This document shows, in pieces, positions 17,422-23,775 of a DNA stretch of 64,000 nt (within the stretch, counting starts at the first letter, position 1; each line of letters opens with the position of its first letter). The translations under genes were made by a program, and so were the position numbers. Where the stretch lies: positions 496,001 to 560,000 of the forward strand of contig DASXVA010000001.1 in assembly GCA_036504515.1 (NCBI GenBank), read 5' to 3'. The notes below the pieces were generated by a model, which saw nothing but the letters and a program-made list of their open reading frames with translations, made no database searches and was not told the origin of the DNA. Origin of the DNA: AWTP1-18 sp036504515. GTDB taxonomy: Bacteria > Pseudomonadota > Gammaproteobacteria > Burkholderiales > Rhodocyclaceae.

Positions 17422-17901
17422 TTACAATTCTTTTGAATAATACTTGTCGAACCAAGCGTCGAAGGACCAACGACCAAGGCCGTGGAAGACCGGCACCAGC
17501 AACAGGGCACCCCACAAGACATGGTCCTGCAAGCCCAGGTCGGAAATATCGGGAAAGGAAATGGCCGCCATCAGGTTGGTGACAAAAAGCCCCGCTGCGG
17601 CAAAGCGACCGGCCAGCCCCAAGACCAACAGTACCGGCAGGATCAGTTCTCCCGCCGTTCCCATCACCGCCGCCAAATGGGGAGGCAAAACCGGCACGGC
17701 ATAGACATAGTCAAACAGGTTGAGGGTGCCCGACCAGTCACTGATCTTGAGAATGCCGGAACGGAAAAATACCTCCGCCACATAGAGCCGAAGTGCCAGA
17801 TCGAAAAGAGGAGTCAGCCATCGTTCGACATAGCCGATCACCTTGCTGGAAAAACCATAGGTGGCCGCAATAGGGCGCGGTAGGGAAGGATTCATGATCA
17901 T
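17422..17901 (-). CDS. DoxX family membrane protein of the bufferin operon
   Basis: A 159-residue DoxX-like protein with four predicted membrane helices (around residues 30-48, 72-92, 98-118 and 128-145). The motif LRLYVAEVFFRSGILKISDW is typical of the subfamily found with DUF692 operons. The start is ATG 17901 (or 17895) after GGGAG. It follows the DUF2063 gene by 27 bases and closes the four-gene operon. The same set (DUF2282, DUF692, DUF2063, DoxX) is known as gigABCD in Caulobacter. The DoxX member's role is unclear; a function in the inner membrane related to handling the modified peptide is an inference. Confidence 0.87.
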   Translation of the reverse strand: MIMNPSLPRPIAATYGFSSKVIGYVERWLTPLFDLALRLYVAEVFFRSGILKISDWSGTLNLFDYVYAVPVLPPHLAAVMGTAGELILPVLLVLGLAGRFAAAGLFVTNLMAAISFPDISDLGLQDHVLWGALLLVPVFHGLGRWSFDAWFDKYYSKEL

Positions 17902-17928
17902 TCTCCCGGGAGTTTGATTTTCATTTAG

Positions 17929-18696
17929 TCAAAAAGCCCGACGCAACAAGCCGCTGGCAATGTGGACTTGCAGGGATGCCGACAAATCGAAATCCGCTGA
18001 TGCCGCAGCTTCATCCACGGCATCAGCCAGGGTTTTCCCGGCAGCCAAGGCTTTGAGCAGTACCTCATCACCAGCCGCCAGGGCCGTGACGGCAATGCCC
18101 TGGGGCTGCCGCTGAATCAGCACGGTTTGCGCCTGGTCGAAGTCCACCGTGAAATCCCCTTCGTAGCCCGGCTGATTGACTTCCCATAGCCGCGCCAGGG
18201 GCCAATCGGCGGCGAGCACAGCATGGGCAGGATCAAGGTCGAAACGTAAGCCGCCCCAATCTTCCGGTGCCGTCGAGGCAAGCCGTGAAAGTTGTTGAGG
18301 CGGTGCATCCGCTGCGGCATAGACCTGCTGCACCTGCCATTCAAGACGCGCCACCGCCGGCAGATAGGGCAGGGAAGCTGCTGCTTCATAGGTGGCGAGA
18401 AAGGCATCGAAGTCGCCCCCGTAGGCGTTCAAGTCACCGCAGAGGCTCGGGCTTGTCTCCACGTACCGACGCACGGCAGCAGCGAGAAAGGCCTTGCCGA
18501 CAATGGCCTCCACCACCGGGTAGGTGGCTTGCACCGCCCCGGCCAGATTGGCCAGTACGCTGCTGCGGTACGCCTCGATGCCGCGTCGGGCAAGACCTCG
18601 ACTGTCATCACAATGGGTCAGCAGTTTTTCCGTTGCCGACTCGGCGAAAAAAACGGCAGCAGCAAAGTGCGTCTGCAACTCACGCAATGCGGACAT
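17929..18696 (-). CDS. DUF2063-family partner protein (BufC/GigC-like)
   Basis: 255 residues from MSALRELQTHFAAAVF. The N-terminal half is the DUF2063 'putative DNA-binding' domain (RRGIEAYRSSVLANLAGAVQATYPVVEAIVGKAFL; ...ETSPSLCGDLNAYGGDF), and the C-terminal half is a beta-rich domain. In bufferin-type systems this protein pairs with the DUF692 enzyme, probably as its peptide-recognition partner; the old DNA-binding label is not supported. It overlaps the DUF692 gene by 17 bases, which signals translational coupling. Confidence 0.9.
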   Translation of the reverse strand: MSALRELQTHFAAAVFFAESATEKLLTHCDDSRGLARRGIEAYRSSVLANLAGAVQATYPVVEAIVGKAFLAAAVRRYVETSPSLCGDLNAYGGDFDAFLATYEAAASLPYLPAVARLEWQVQQVYAAADAPPQQLSRLASTAPEDWGGLRFDLDPAHAVLAADWPLARLWEVNQPGYEGDFTVDFDQAQTVLIQRQPQGIAVTALAAGDEVLLKALAAGKTLADAVDEAAASADFDLSASLQVHIASGLLRRAF

Positions 18697-19561
18697 GACG
18701 TGCCTCCCGTGCATCGAGATAGGACTGGGCCTTCGCCGCTTCCCCTTGCAACACCTCAAATGTCGGGATGTCCTGATCCCATTCGATCAATGTCGGCACA
18801 GACCCGAACCTTTGCAGGGCACGGTCATAGAGTTCCCACACTTCTGGATATACCGGACGGGAATGGGTATCCACCAACAGGCCATCCGCCTCTTCATAAC
18901 CGGCCAGGTGGATTTCCTCAACCGAGCCGAAGGGAATCCCCGCCAGAAATTCTTCCGCATCAAAGCCGTGGTTGCAGGCACTGACATGAATGTTGTTCAC
19001 GTCCAGCAACAAGCCGCAACCTGTGCGCTTGGCCACTTCGGCAACAAAGGCCCACTCCGGCATGTCCTCCGGCAAGAAGCGCAGATAGCTGGATACGTTC
19101 TCCACCAATATCCTTCGTCCCAAGGTTTCCTGGACTTGTTGGACGTGGGCACAGACCCGGTGTAACGCTTCTTTCGTATAGGGCAGAGGCAGCAGGTCAT
19201 TGAGCCAGCGACCGCCAATGGCGGACCAGCACAGATGTTCGGAAACCATGGCAGGTTCGATGCGATCCGCCAGGGTCTTGAGCCGGTGCAGATGATCCGG
19301 GTCCAGATCGTCCGCACCGCCCAGAGACATGCCCACCCCATGCAGGCTGAGGGGATAGCGTTCCCGTATTTCTTCCAGGGCGGCCAAGGCTGGACCACCG
19401 CTGACGAAATAGTTTTCGCTATGAACCTCGAACCAGGCCACGTCGGGTTGCTGCTCCCGCACCTGCTTCAGGTGGGGTGCCCGCAAACCAAGACCTGCCT
19501 TTACCGGCAAAGTAGCTGGTGAGGCTGGCTTTGCCAAGGGTGTGGGCATGACGTTGGACAT
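18680..19561 (-). CDS. DUF692 multinuclear iron oxidase (BufB/GigB-like)
   Basis: A 293-residue TIM-barrel enzyme of the MNIO (DUF692) family. Such enzymes use a non-haem iron cluster to modify cysteines in ribosomally made peptides; in bufferins the Cys residues become thiooxazoles that bind copper. Visible family blocks include GLGLRAPHLKQV, WFEVHSENYF, HGVGMSLGG, SEHLCWS, ENVSSYL and LLLDVNNIHVSACNHGFD, holding the His/Asp/Glu iron ligands. The start MSNVMPTP at 19561 follows the peptide gene stop by 5 bases; the longer in-frame extension overlaps that gene and is rejected. Confidence 0.94.
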   Translation of the reverse strand: MSNVMPTPLAKPASPATLPVKAGLGLRAPHLKQVREQQPDVAWFEVHSENYFVSGGPALAALEEIRERYPLSLHGVGMSLGGADDLDPDHLHRLKTLADRIEPAMVSEHLCWSAIGGRWLNDLLPLPYTKEALHRVCAHVQQVQETLGRRILVENVSSYLRFLPEDMPEWAFVAEVAKRTGCGLLLDVNNIHVSACNHGFDAEEFLAGIPFGSVEEIHLAGYEEADGLLVDTHSRPVYPEVWELYDRALQRFGSVPTLIEWDQDIPTFEVLQGEAAKAQSYLDAREARHVRIA

Positions 19562-19566
19562 GATGC

Positions 19567-19854
19567 TTACTTCTTGTCCATCATGTCGCCAGCGGGCTTC
19601 ATGGAGCCGCCCATCTTTTCGCAACTGCCCTTGGGCACCAGCTTGAAGTCGTTGGGGTCGTTGTCCACCTTGGATTGACCGGCGCAGGAATGCTTGCTGG
19701 TCTTGCTGCCGCAGTCGTTCTGGCCGGCTTTGGCAACACCGAAACACTTGTCCTTGGGTTCATCAGCCGCGAAAGCGGAACCGGCGGCGGCAAGAATGCC
19801 GGCAGCCAGCAGGGTAGAAGCAGCAGTCTTGATCAGGGAACGGGAAGTAGTCAT
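19567..19854 (-). CDS. DUF2282 precursor peptide (bufferin BufA/GigA-like)
   Basis: 95 residues. A signal peptide (about 1-29, ending AGSAFA) is followed by a small core with four cysteines at 37, 48, 57 and 78 in the pattern DKCFGVAK...NDCGS...HSCAGQ...KGSCEKMGG. This is the classical DUF2282 arrangement. In characterised bufferins two of these cysteines are oxidised by the DUF692 enzyme and the exported product sequesters copper. It is first in its operon. A TGTAAGG / CGACC pair about 17 bases apart upstream (19900-19940) resembles an ECF-sigma promoter, as reported for related operons, but this match is weak. Confidence 0.92.
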   Translation of the reverse strand: MTTSRSLIKTAASTLLAAGILAAAGSAFAADEPKDKCFGVAKAGQNDCGSKTSKHSCAGQSKVDNDPNDFKLVPKGSCEKMGGSMKPAGDMMDKK

Positions 19855-19962
19855 GGCGAATCTCCTGGAAAGGTTGGGGAAGACCAAACGTGGCCTTCTG
19901 TACCTTTGGTCGGTATCGCCGGGAATTCCTTACAGGAAATTTTAAAAATTTTGCCGGGAGGC

Positions 19963-19988
19963 AAAAAACCCGGGGATTGCCCCCGGGT
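19963..19988 (-). terminator. Rho-independent terminator of the NYN-domain gene
   Basis: On the minus strand ACCCGGGG and CCCCGGGT form an 8-base stem followed directly by six T residues. It lies just beyond the stop of the 19998-21185 gene and separates it from the bufferin operon, so that operon needs its own promoter. Confidence 0.85.
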
Positions 19989-19997
19989 CAAGTCAGA

Positions 19998-21185
19998 TCA
20001 GCTTGCAGAACCCTCGCCTGGGCTGCGGGGTTTGCGCGTACGGCGAGGCCGGGATGCCGGCTTGGCTTTTGCCGCGCTTTCGGGGGCCGCTGCTACAGAT
20101 GCAACAGGTGCTGAGAAGGGAATAGGTACTGCTTCGATACTCACTGCGGTTGTCCCTGCCTTGACCTTGCCAGAGGACGCTTTGGCCGGTGCCTTGGCAC
20201 GGGGTTGCCGCACTGGAGCCGCCTCGCGGTTGCTGCGACGACGACGGGGATTGCCGCTACTCTCCGGCGCGGCCATGGCGACCGGGGTCTCTTGGATGGA
20301 AGGTGCGCTATCGGCAATCACGACGGGCACAGACTCCTGCTGCCCTTCGCTGCGGGCCGGTTTGCCACTGCTGCGGAATACATAGGCTCCCGACTTTTCA
20401 TCCCGACCGAAGTCCAGCAGCCCTCGGGCCTTGGCTTCTTCCAGCACATTGCCGAAGGTGCGGAAGCCGTAATAGGTTTCGTTGAAATCAGGCTTACGGC
20501 GTTTGATGGCCTGCTTGAGCACCGACGCCCAGATCTTGCCGGTATCGCCGCGTTCTTCCATCAGGGCATCGAAAGTTTCCACGGCCAATTCCACCGCCTG
20601 GGTACGACGGGCATCGGTTTCTTCGCGGCGATTCTTTTCCTCTTCCGGTGTGCGCTCCACCTGGGGCTGGGCATTGCGGCTATCGCTGCGTCCGCTGCTG
20701 CGGGGCTTTTCCCGTACCAGATCGTCGTAGAAGATGAACTCGTCGCAGTTGGCCGTGAGCAGATCCGAGGTGGACCGTTTGACGCCGACGCCGATCACGT
20801 ACTTGGCGTTTTCCCGCAGCTTGGACACCAAAGGCGAGAAATCGGAATCGCCGCTGATGATGACGAAGGTGTTGACGTGGGACTTGGTGTAGCAAAGGTC
20901 CAGGGCGTCCACCACCAGCCGGATGTCCGCCGAGTTCTTGCCGGACTGGCGCACATGGGGAATCTCGATCAGCTCGAAGTTGGCTTCGTGCATGGTGGCC
21001 TTGAAGCTCTTGTAGCGCTCCCAGTCGCAGTAGGCCTTCTTGACCACGATGGCGCCCTTGAGCAGCAGCCGTTCGAGGACGCGCTTGATATCAAACTTGT
21101 CGTATTTGGCGTCGCGAACGCCGAGGGCGACGTTTTCAAAGTCGCAGAACACCGCCATGCTGACGTTGTCGGTTGGTTGTGCCAT
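19998..21185 (-). CDS. NYN (LabA-like) domain protein with OST-HTH/LOTUS domain
   Basis: 395 residues. The N-terminal NYN/PIN-like nuclease fold (about 8-165) has VFCDFENVALG with its catalytic-type Asp, a middle NSADIRLVVDAL, and the conserved ISGDSDFSPLVSKLRE. After a charged linker, residues ~220-295 form an OST-HTH (LOTUS) RNA-binding domain (IWASVLKQAIKRRKPDFNETYYGFRTFGNVLEEA). The last ~100 residues are low-complexity, rich in Ala, Pro, Arg and Lys (RRTRKPRSPGE), probably disordered and nucleic-acid binding. A role in RNA cleavage or silencing is expected from the family, but no target is known. It is preceded by a sigma/zinc-finger pair and followed by a strong terminator. Confidence 0.88.
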   Translation of the reverse strand: MAQPTDNVSMAVFCDFENVALGVRDAKYDKFDIKRVLERLLLKGAIVVKKAYCDWERYKSFKATMHEANFELIEIPHVRQSGKNSADIRLVVDALDLCYTKSHVNTFVIISGDSDFSPLVSKLRENAKYVIGVGVKRSTSDLLTANCDEFIFYDDLVREKPRSSGRSDSRNAQPQVERTPEEEKNRREETDARRTQAVELAVETFDALMEERGDTGKIWASVLKQAIKRRKPDFNETYYGFRTFGNVLEEAKARGLLDFGRDEKSGAYVFRSSGKPARSEGQQESVPVVIADSAPSIQETPVAMAAPESSGNPRRRRSNREAAPVRQPRAKAPAKASSGKVKAGTTAVSIEAVPIPFSAPVASVAAAPESAAKAKPASRPRRTRKPRSPGEGSAS

Positions 21186-21261
21186 GGTTATCTCCAGTGA
21201 AGCATGAGCCGGGTCCGAGAGCGGAAAACGTCCCGGACGGCTACCGGCAGCTTAGCGCCGA

Positions 21262-21438
21262 TCAGCCCTGCCAGGGATGCTTGCTGATTGCCTCGCGCAG
21301 AAAGCGGAAGTGTTTGAGGGTATTGCGGCAGCCGATGCAGATGAACAAATGCAGGCGCAGGCGCAGCCGTTCGCCAAGGGATAGCTGGCGGTCCAGTCCC
21401 TGGGACATCAACTCCGTGGCATGTTTGCAGCTAATCAT
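21262..21438 (-). CDS. Small zinc-finger (zf-HC2-like) putative anti-sigma factor
   Basis: 58 residues from MISCKHATELMSQGLDRQLS. The pattern C-H near the N-terminus followed by HLFICIGCRN (H-x3-C-x2-C) is the zinc-binding anti-sigma domain motif. There is no membrane segment. The start codon overlaps the stop of the sigma-factor gene (ATGA), the usual arrangement for a sigma/anti-sigma pair. It probably sequesters the sigma factor and releases it when zinc or thiol status changes. This is inference from family and context. Confidence 0.82.
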   Translation of the reverse strand: MISCKHATELMSQGLDRQLSLGERLRLRLHLFICIGCRNTLKHFRFLREAISKHPWQG

Positions 21439-22010
21439 TTGGCCAGTTCTCCAAACCAGCGCAGGCCCAGGCATTCCCTCAGGCCGATGCGCGCCCGGTG
21501 CAAAAGCACCCAACAGTTGGACGTGGAGATGGTCAATTCCTTACAGATTTCCGCCGTTTCCAGCCCCAGGAACTCCCGCATCATGAAGACCCGAGCGGGA
21601 GAAGCCGGCAGATTGGTCAAGCAAACATCCATGACTTCCCAAAACCTTTTCTGTTCCAGACTGGCTTGGGGGTCGCCCCAGGCAGCGGGCATTTCGGACC
21701 AGTGGTCCCGTTCATCAAACAGGTCGGACACGGCTTCGTCCAACGCCACCTCGGCGTCCACATCAGTCTGGGTACGACTGCTGCGCCGCAGTTCGTCGAT
21801 GATCTTGTTCTTGAGAATGGAAAACACCCAGGTCTGAAAGGACGACGCGCCGTTGAATTTGCCAGCACCTTCCATGGCCGCCAGCAGCGCATCCTGCACC
21901 GCGTCTTCCGCAGCGGCGGCAGAGCGCAATTGCAAACGGGCAAAGCCCAGCAGACGGGGACGAATCTCCGCCAGACTGGATTGAATTTCTTCCGGGCTAA
22001 GGGTACTCAT
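21435..22010 (-). CDS. ECF-type RNA polymerase sigma factor
   Basis: 191 residues. Region 2 includes AEDAVQDALLAAMEG and FQTWVFSILKNKIIDELRR (core binding and -10 recognition). Region 4 includes LPASPARVFMMREFLGLETAEICKELTISTSNCWVLLHRARIGLRECL, an HTH for -35 recognition. It is coupled to the zinc-finger gene by a 4-base overlap. Targets are unknown; the bufferin operon lies about 1.6 kb further on in the same direction, and related operons elsewhere are ECF-controlled, so it is a candidate target. Confidence 0.9.
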   Translation of the reverse strand: MSTLSPEEIQSSLAEIRPRLLGFARLQLRSAAAAEDAVQDALLAAMEGAGKFNGASSFQTWVFSILKNKIIDELRRSSRTQTDVDAEVALDEAVSDLFDERDHWSEMPAAWGDPQASLEQKRFWEVMDVCLTNLPASPARVFMMREFLGLETAEICKELTISTSNCWVLLHRARIGLRECLGLRWFGELAK

Positions 22011-22089
22011 AGGGCAGCGAATCTACGGACGACCGAGCCACTACGCAAGCCGAAATGACGCCATCGGCCCCAAAGCTGGGCCATGCCCA

Positions 22090-22773
22090 TCACTGCACCA
22101 ATCCGAAAACCTTCTTCGCCAGACTGCCGGCGGCAGATACCGGGTCCTGCCGAATCGCCTTCTCCTGCTCGGCAATCATCAGGTAAAGACCATCCAGGGC
22201 CTTGGCGGTAATGTAGCTTTCCAGGTGGGCATCGGATTCTTTGACCAGCCCAAACTTGGCAGCCTTGCCGGCGAACTTGTCGTACTTGTCGGCCAACTTC
22301 ACCTTGGCGATGGCCTTGGTCACGATGGGTTTGAACTTCTCGGCCAGGGGGCCCGAAGTGCTGCGACGAAAATACTGGGTGACCGCATCGTCACCGCCGC
22401 TGAGGATGCCCTTGGCGTCTTCCACCGACATCTGCTTGATGGCATTCACGAGCAAGGTTTTCGCTTCGGGCACCGCGGCTTCGGCAGCCCGGTTCATGGC
22501 GGTTTCCAGTTCGTCCACATAACGACCGCCACCAAAGCCACGCACCAAGCCTTCTACCTTCTGCAGGTTTTCCGGCAGGGGAATCTTCACTTTCGGATTG
22601 CCAAGAAAACCATCGGTCTTGCCCAGCAGCCCCACTGCGGAACCGGCCCCTTGGGTCAGGGCTTCCTTGAGACCACCCACCGCATCCTTATTGGACAAAC
22701 TGACCAGATCCAAGGCCTGGGCGCTGGCACTGACCAACAGGGAGGCAAGAACTACAGCGATACGCTTGAGCAT
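22090..22773 (-). CDS. DUF4197 domain secreted protein
   Basis: 227 residues with a clear signal peptide (MLKRIAVVLASLLVSASAQA). The mature part is the helical DUF4197 domain: GGLKEALTQGAGSAVGLLGKTDGFLGNPKVKIPLP, then FGGGRYVDELETAMNRAAEAAVP and the C-terminal LDGLYLMIAEQEKAIRQDP. The family is common in Proteobacteria and has no known function; periplasmic or outer-membrane association is likely. The gene is eleven bases downstream of a small hypothetical gene on the same strand and may share its transcript. Confidence 0.9.
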   Translation of the reverse strand: MLKRIAVVLASLLVSASAQALDLVSLSNKDAVGGLKEALTQGAGSAVGLLGKTDGFLGNPKVKIPLPENLQKVEGLVRGFGGGRYVDELETAMNRAAEAAVPEAKTLLVNAIKQMSVEDAKGILSGGDDAVTQYFRRSTSGPLAEKFKPIVTKAIAKVKLADKYDKFAGKAAKFGLVKESDAHLESYITAKALDGLYLMIAEQEKAIRQDPVSAAGSLAKKVFGLVQ

Positions 22774-22783
22774 GAGTTACCTT

Positions 22784-23032
22784 TCATCGAGCCCGCAAGA
22801 GGCGGGCATTGAGCACCATATTTTCCAGCACCAATTTGGCAATGGTGGCTGCGGCCATCAGCTCCCGGTCCGCCGTCACCATGTGTTGGTAGGCACTAGA
22901 TTCCAGAAGCTCCGCCACATTGACGCAGGCCAGTTGTCGCAGATCATCCTCGTCAAAGGGCAGGTCGGCGTAATCGATCGGGTCTTCCGACTCGATCTCC
23001 AGCAACAGATCAAGAAGCTCTTTCGTGCCCAT
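22784..23032 (-). CDS. Small acidic helical protein, unknown function
   Basis: 82 residues from MGTKELLDLLLEIES. It is rich in Asp/Glu in its first half (DPIDYADLPFDEDDLRQL) and then helical with AAATIAKLVLENMVLNARLL. There is no signal peptide or membrane segment. I recognise no named family. It lies directly upstream of the DUF4197 gene and reads in the same direction. ATG 23032 is chosen; the longer in-frame form starts in a low-complexity stretch. Confidence 0.65.
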   Translation of the reverse strand: MGTKELLDLLLEIESEDPIDYADLPFDEDDLRQLACVNVAELLESSAYQHMVTADRELMAAATIAKLVLENMVLNARLLRAR

Positions 23033-23176
23033 GGTCCAGTCCTCCGTTAGCAGGTACGACAACCCTAAGCCAGGCCCCGGTGGCGTAAAGACAAAAGCAG
23101 ACGCCGGGTTCCCCTGCAATTCAGAAAGCCGTGGCAGCGGGGAACACGCCCATCACTGCGGAAACCGGCACGGGGT

Positions 23177-23554
23177 TTAATGTGGCTCCTGATCCCGATG
23201 GTTCCCGGAGGAAGTGCTCCCATCCTTCTTGTGGCTGATCAGAATTTCTTGCACTGCCTCCTGCCCTTCCCGCACCACCACCACTTCACCCTCGATCACC
23301 TCACCCTGTTCCATCACTCCATCACTCCCTTGCCACTGCTGGGCAAAGGCCGGATCGTCCATCTGGGCCGCCATGGCCTTTTGCACTTGGCGGAATTTCC
23401 AGCGCAAATAAGCCCAGGCCGCCAGACCCGTGACCAGCAATACCGGAATGATCACCAGGGAGAACATGAAACCCAGAGCCAGCACCCCTGCGGCTACCAC
23501 CAGGGAAAGGAGTTTGGTCAAAGGGCCGGGCGGTGTTGGGGGCAGGGTGTTCAT
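23177..23554 (-). CDS. Small inner-membrane protein, unknown function
   Basis: 125 residues with one long or two adjacent hydrophobic segments (about residues 15-48: LLSLVVAAGVLALGFMFSLVIIP...LLVTGLAAWAYLRW). A hydrophilic acidic C-terminal half follows (GEVIEGEVVVVREGQEAVQEILIS). It resembles small hypothetical membrane proteins common in Betaproteobacteria, with no assigned role. It is the last chromosomal-looking gene before the transposon region. Its upstream side (23555-23630) holds its promoter and then a bidirectional hairpin. Confidence 0.7.
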   Translation of the reverse strand: MNTLPPTPPGPLTKLLSLVVAAGVLALGFMFSLVIIPVLLVTGLAAWAYLRWKFRQVQKAMAAQMDDPAFAQQWQGSDGVMEQGEVIEGEVVVVREGQEAVQEILISHKKDGSTSSGNHRDQEPH

Positions 23555-23630
23555 TTAGATTCTCTACTCGGATGGCAGCTTCCGTTTGTGGATTCAGCCA
23601 CAGGTCGTATGTCAGTAATTTTCTGAAATG

Positions 23631-23658
23631 AAAAAGCCACCGTCATTGGTGGCTTTTT
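23631..23658. terminator. Bidirectional hairpin terminator near the orphan right end
   Basis: AAAAAGCCACC pairs with GGTGGCTTTTT around a 6-base loop, with A- and T-tracts that let it work on both strands. It lies about 65 bases inside the orphan transposon right end (tip at 23723). This mirrors the terminator about 75 bases inside the intact right end at 46312-46339, although the two hairpins differ in sequence. Confidence 0.8.
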
Positions 23659-23669
23659 CATTGAATTTA

Positions 23670-23723
23670 TTCTCACGAAATCTAAAGATTTGGGAAATAT
23701 CTCGACTTCAGTAAGAACCTACA
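23670..23723 (+). repeat. Orphan second copy of the transposon right end
   Basis: This segment closely matches the intact right end (46361-46414): TTCTCAC, an AATCT-type box, an ATCTCGACTTCAGT box 19 bases later, then AAGAACCTACA followed by AAGTT. It lies immediately outside the left end of the element. The simplest reading is the right end of an earlier related element at the same target, left behind when a second element inserted between it and gyrB. Confidence 0.75.
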
Positions 23724-23727
23724 AAGT

Positions 23728-23756
23728 TGTAGGTTCTCATTCATCATAAGATTTCA
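23728..23756 (+). repeat. Transposon left end
   Basis: Starts TGTAGGTTCTCATTCATCAT and contains one visible TTCTCA...AAGATTT box like those in the right end. Only 48 bases separate the tip from the tniQ stop, so any further transposase-binding boxes would have to lie inside the tniQ coding region. With the orphan right end it forms the perfect palindrome AGAACCTAC-AAAGTT-GTAGGTTCT. Confidence 0.8.
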
Positions 23757-23775
23757 AGAACCATCAACCAGTGGG

